Source: DASVDK01 sp036381125 [NCBI: Thermodesulfobacteriota bacterium]
GTDB taxonomy: Bacteria > DASVDK01
Assembly: GCA_036381125.1 (NCBI GenBank)
Contig: DASVDK010000373.1
Span: 1 to 5,071, forward strand
Length of the DNA stretch: 5,071 nt
Direction: 5' to 3'
Numbering within the stretch: the stretch's first letter is position 1; each line of letters starts with the position of its first letter. Below are positions 4,879 to 5,071 of this stretch, one piece after another. The notes below the pieces were generated by a model, which saw only the letters and a list, made by a program, of their open reading frames with translations, made no database searches and was not told the origin of the DNA. Made by a program: the position numbers and the translations under genes.

Positions 4879-5071
4879 CTACGTCGCGCCTGGGAATGGC
4901 TTCGGGCCGCGGGGAAGTTCCTCGCGCCGGCGACCACGTGGGTCGAGTTCCCAATCGGTGCCGCAGTCGACGCAGTGCTCCCGTTCGGGGCCTGGAATGA
5001 CCGTGCGGTCAGGCCGGTGGACCTCCGTCCGGTATTTCTGTGTCTGCTCGTGCAGGCAGGTCTTGGGGTCT
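4879..5071 (-). CDS. C-terminal part of a minus-strand Cys/His protein (5' end outside window)
   Basis: On the minus strand an open frame enters from the right edge (first full codon 5070-5068) and ends at TAG 4881-4879, giving 63 residues. They include KTCLHE, a charged middle (YRTEVHRPDRTVIPGPERE), HCVDCGTDWELDPRG and a Pro-rich end (KPFPGAT). The CxxH...CxxCG arrangement is a plausible zinc site and the composition is that of a soluble protein. The plus-strand alternatives here are a Ser/Arg-rich frame from GTG 4871 and a frame with no start codon; both look like shadows. The gene converges on the operon with 4 bases between stops, leaving no room for a terminator. Codon third positions are a little less GC-rich than in the operon. 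No family is recognised. Confidence 0.55.
   Translation of the reverse strand, partial: DPKTCLHEQTQKYRTEVHRPDRTVIPGPEREHCVDCGTDWELDPRGRRREELPRGPKPFPGAT
4934..4941. repeat. 8-bp palindrome CCACGTGG with near-symmetric flanks
   Basis: CCACGTGG is a perfect palindrome, and the wider CGACC/GGTCG arms (4931-4935 and 4941-4945) are also inverted repeats with a 5-base centre. CACGTG is the core of the known parS site, but the rest of the parS consensus is not present, and it lies in the presumed minus-strand coding region. Confidence 0.3.

Noticed and set aside
4862-4900. Rho-independent terminator at the operon end
   Set aside because: There is no T-run after any stem here and only 4 bases lie between the convergent stops.
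4871-5071. Plus-strand gene starting at GTG 4871 (GTGA overlap)
   Set aside because: The start pattern fits the operon, but the translation is Ser/Arg/Gly-rich with many out-of-character codons and no motif. The opposite strand reads as a better protein. It is kept as an alternative only.
4873-5071. Open plus-strand frame with hydrophobic, protein-like translation at the right end
   Set aside because: No ATG, GTG or TTG start lies near its beginning, and it is the exact codon-aligned complement of the minus-strand frame, which turns acidic codons into hydrophobic ones.

Overview
The window is a very GC-rich (by eye roughly 70% or more), tightly packed run of eleven plus-strand genes. It ends against one partial minus-strand gene at the right edge. 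Most plus-strand junctions are 4-base ATGA or GTGA stop/start overlaps, there is almost no non-coding DNA, and no rRNA, tRNA, CRISPR array or transposase is visible. Small proteins of unknown function, an SSB-like protein, a protein with a tail domain typical of phage recombination proteins, and a large ParB-family protein without ParA in view suggest the early or replication-recombination region of a phage, prophage or integrative/plasmid element. The host would be a high-GC bacterium. Host phylum cannot be decided from this sequence; the proteins look most like those of mobile elements in Actinobacteria, Chloroflexi or similar soil lineages, which is an impression and not a search result.

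Left part (1-1548): the C-terminal tail of a truncated gene, a small Cys/His protein, a coiled-coil protein of a phage-like type, and a protein with an N-terminal zinc ribbon and a C-terminal helical domain. The first three junctions share an almost identical 15-base block that is at once the Shine-Dalgarno site of the next gene and the C-terminal Gly-Gly-Ala-Arg of the previous one.

Middle part (1561-2342): three very small single-pass membrane proteins (30, 60 and 89 residues), with a conserved-looking 92-residue beta-rich protein placed between the second and third.

Right part (2339-4874): a divergent SSB-like OB-fold protein carrying a zinc ribbon where the usual acidic SSB tail would be. 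It is followed by a 580-residue ParB-family protein with an inserted four-cysteine cluster and a long C-terminal extension, and then a 92-residue protein made of a very acidic N-terminus and a seven-cysteine C-terminus. From 4879 to the right edge the coding strand appears to switch: a minus-strand gene with a CxxH...CxxC pattern converges on the operon with 4 bases between the stop codons.

The tight coupling implies one transcript and coordinated expression. The likely theme is DNA handling (ssDNA binding, annealing/recombination accessory, ParB-type DNA clamp). Paired-cysteine, probably zinc-binding, modules recur in about half of the genes. The promoter must lie upstream of base 1.
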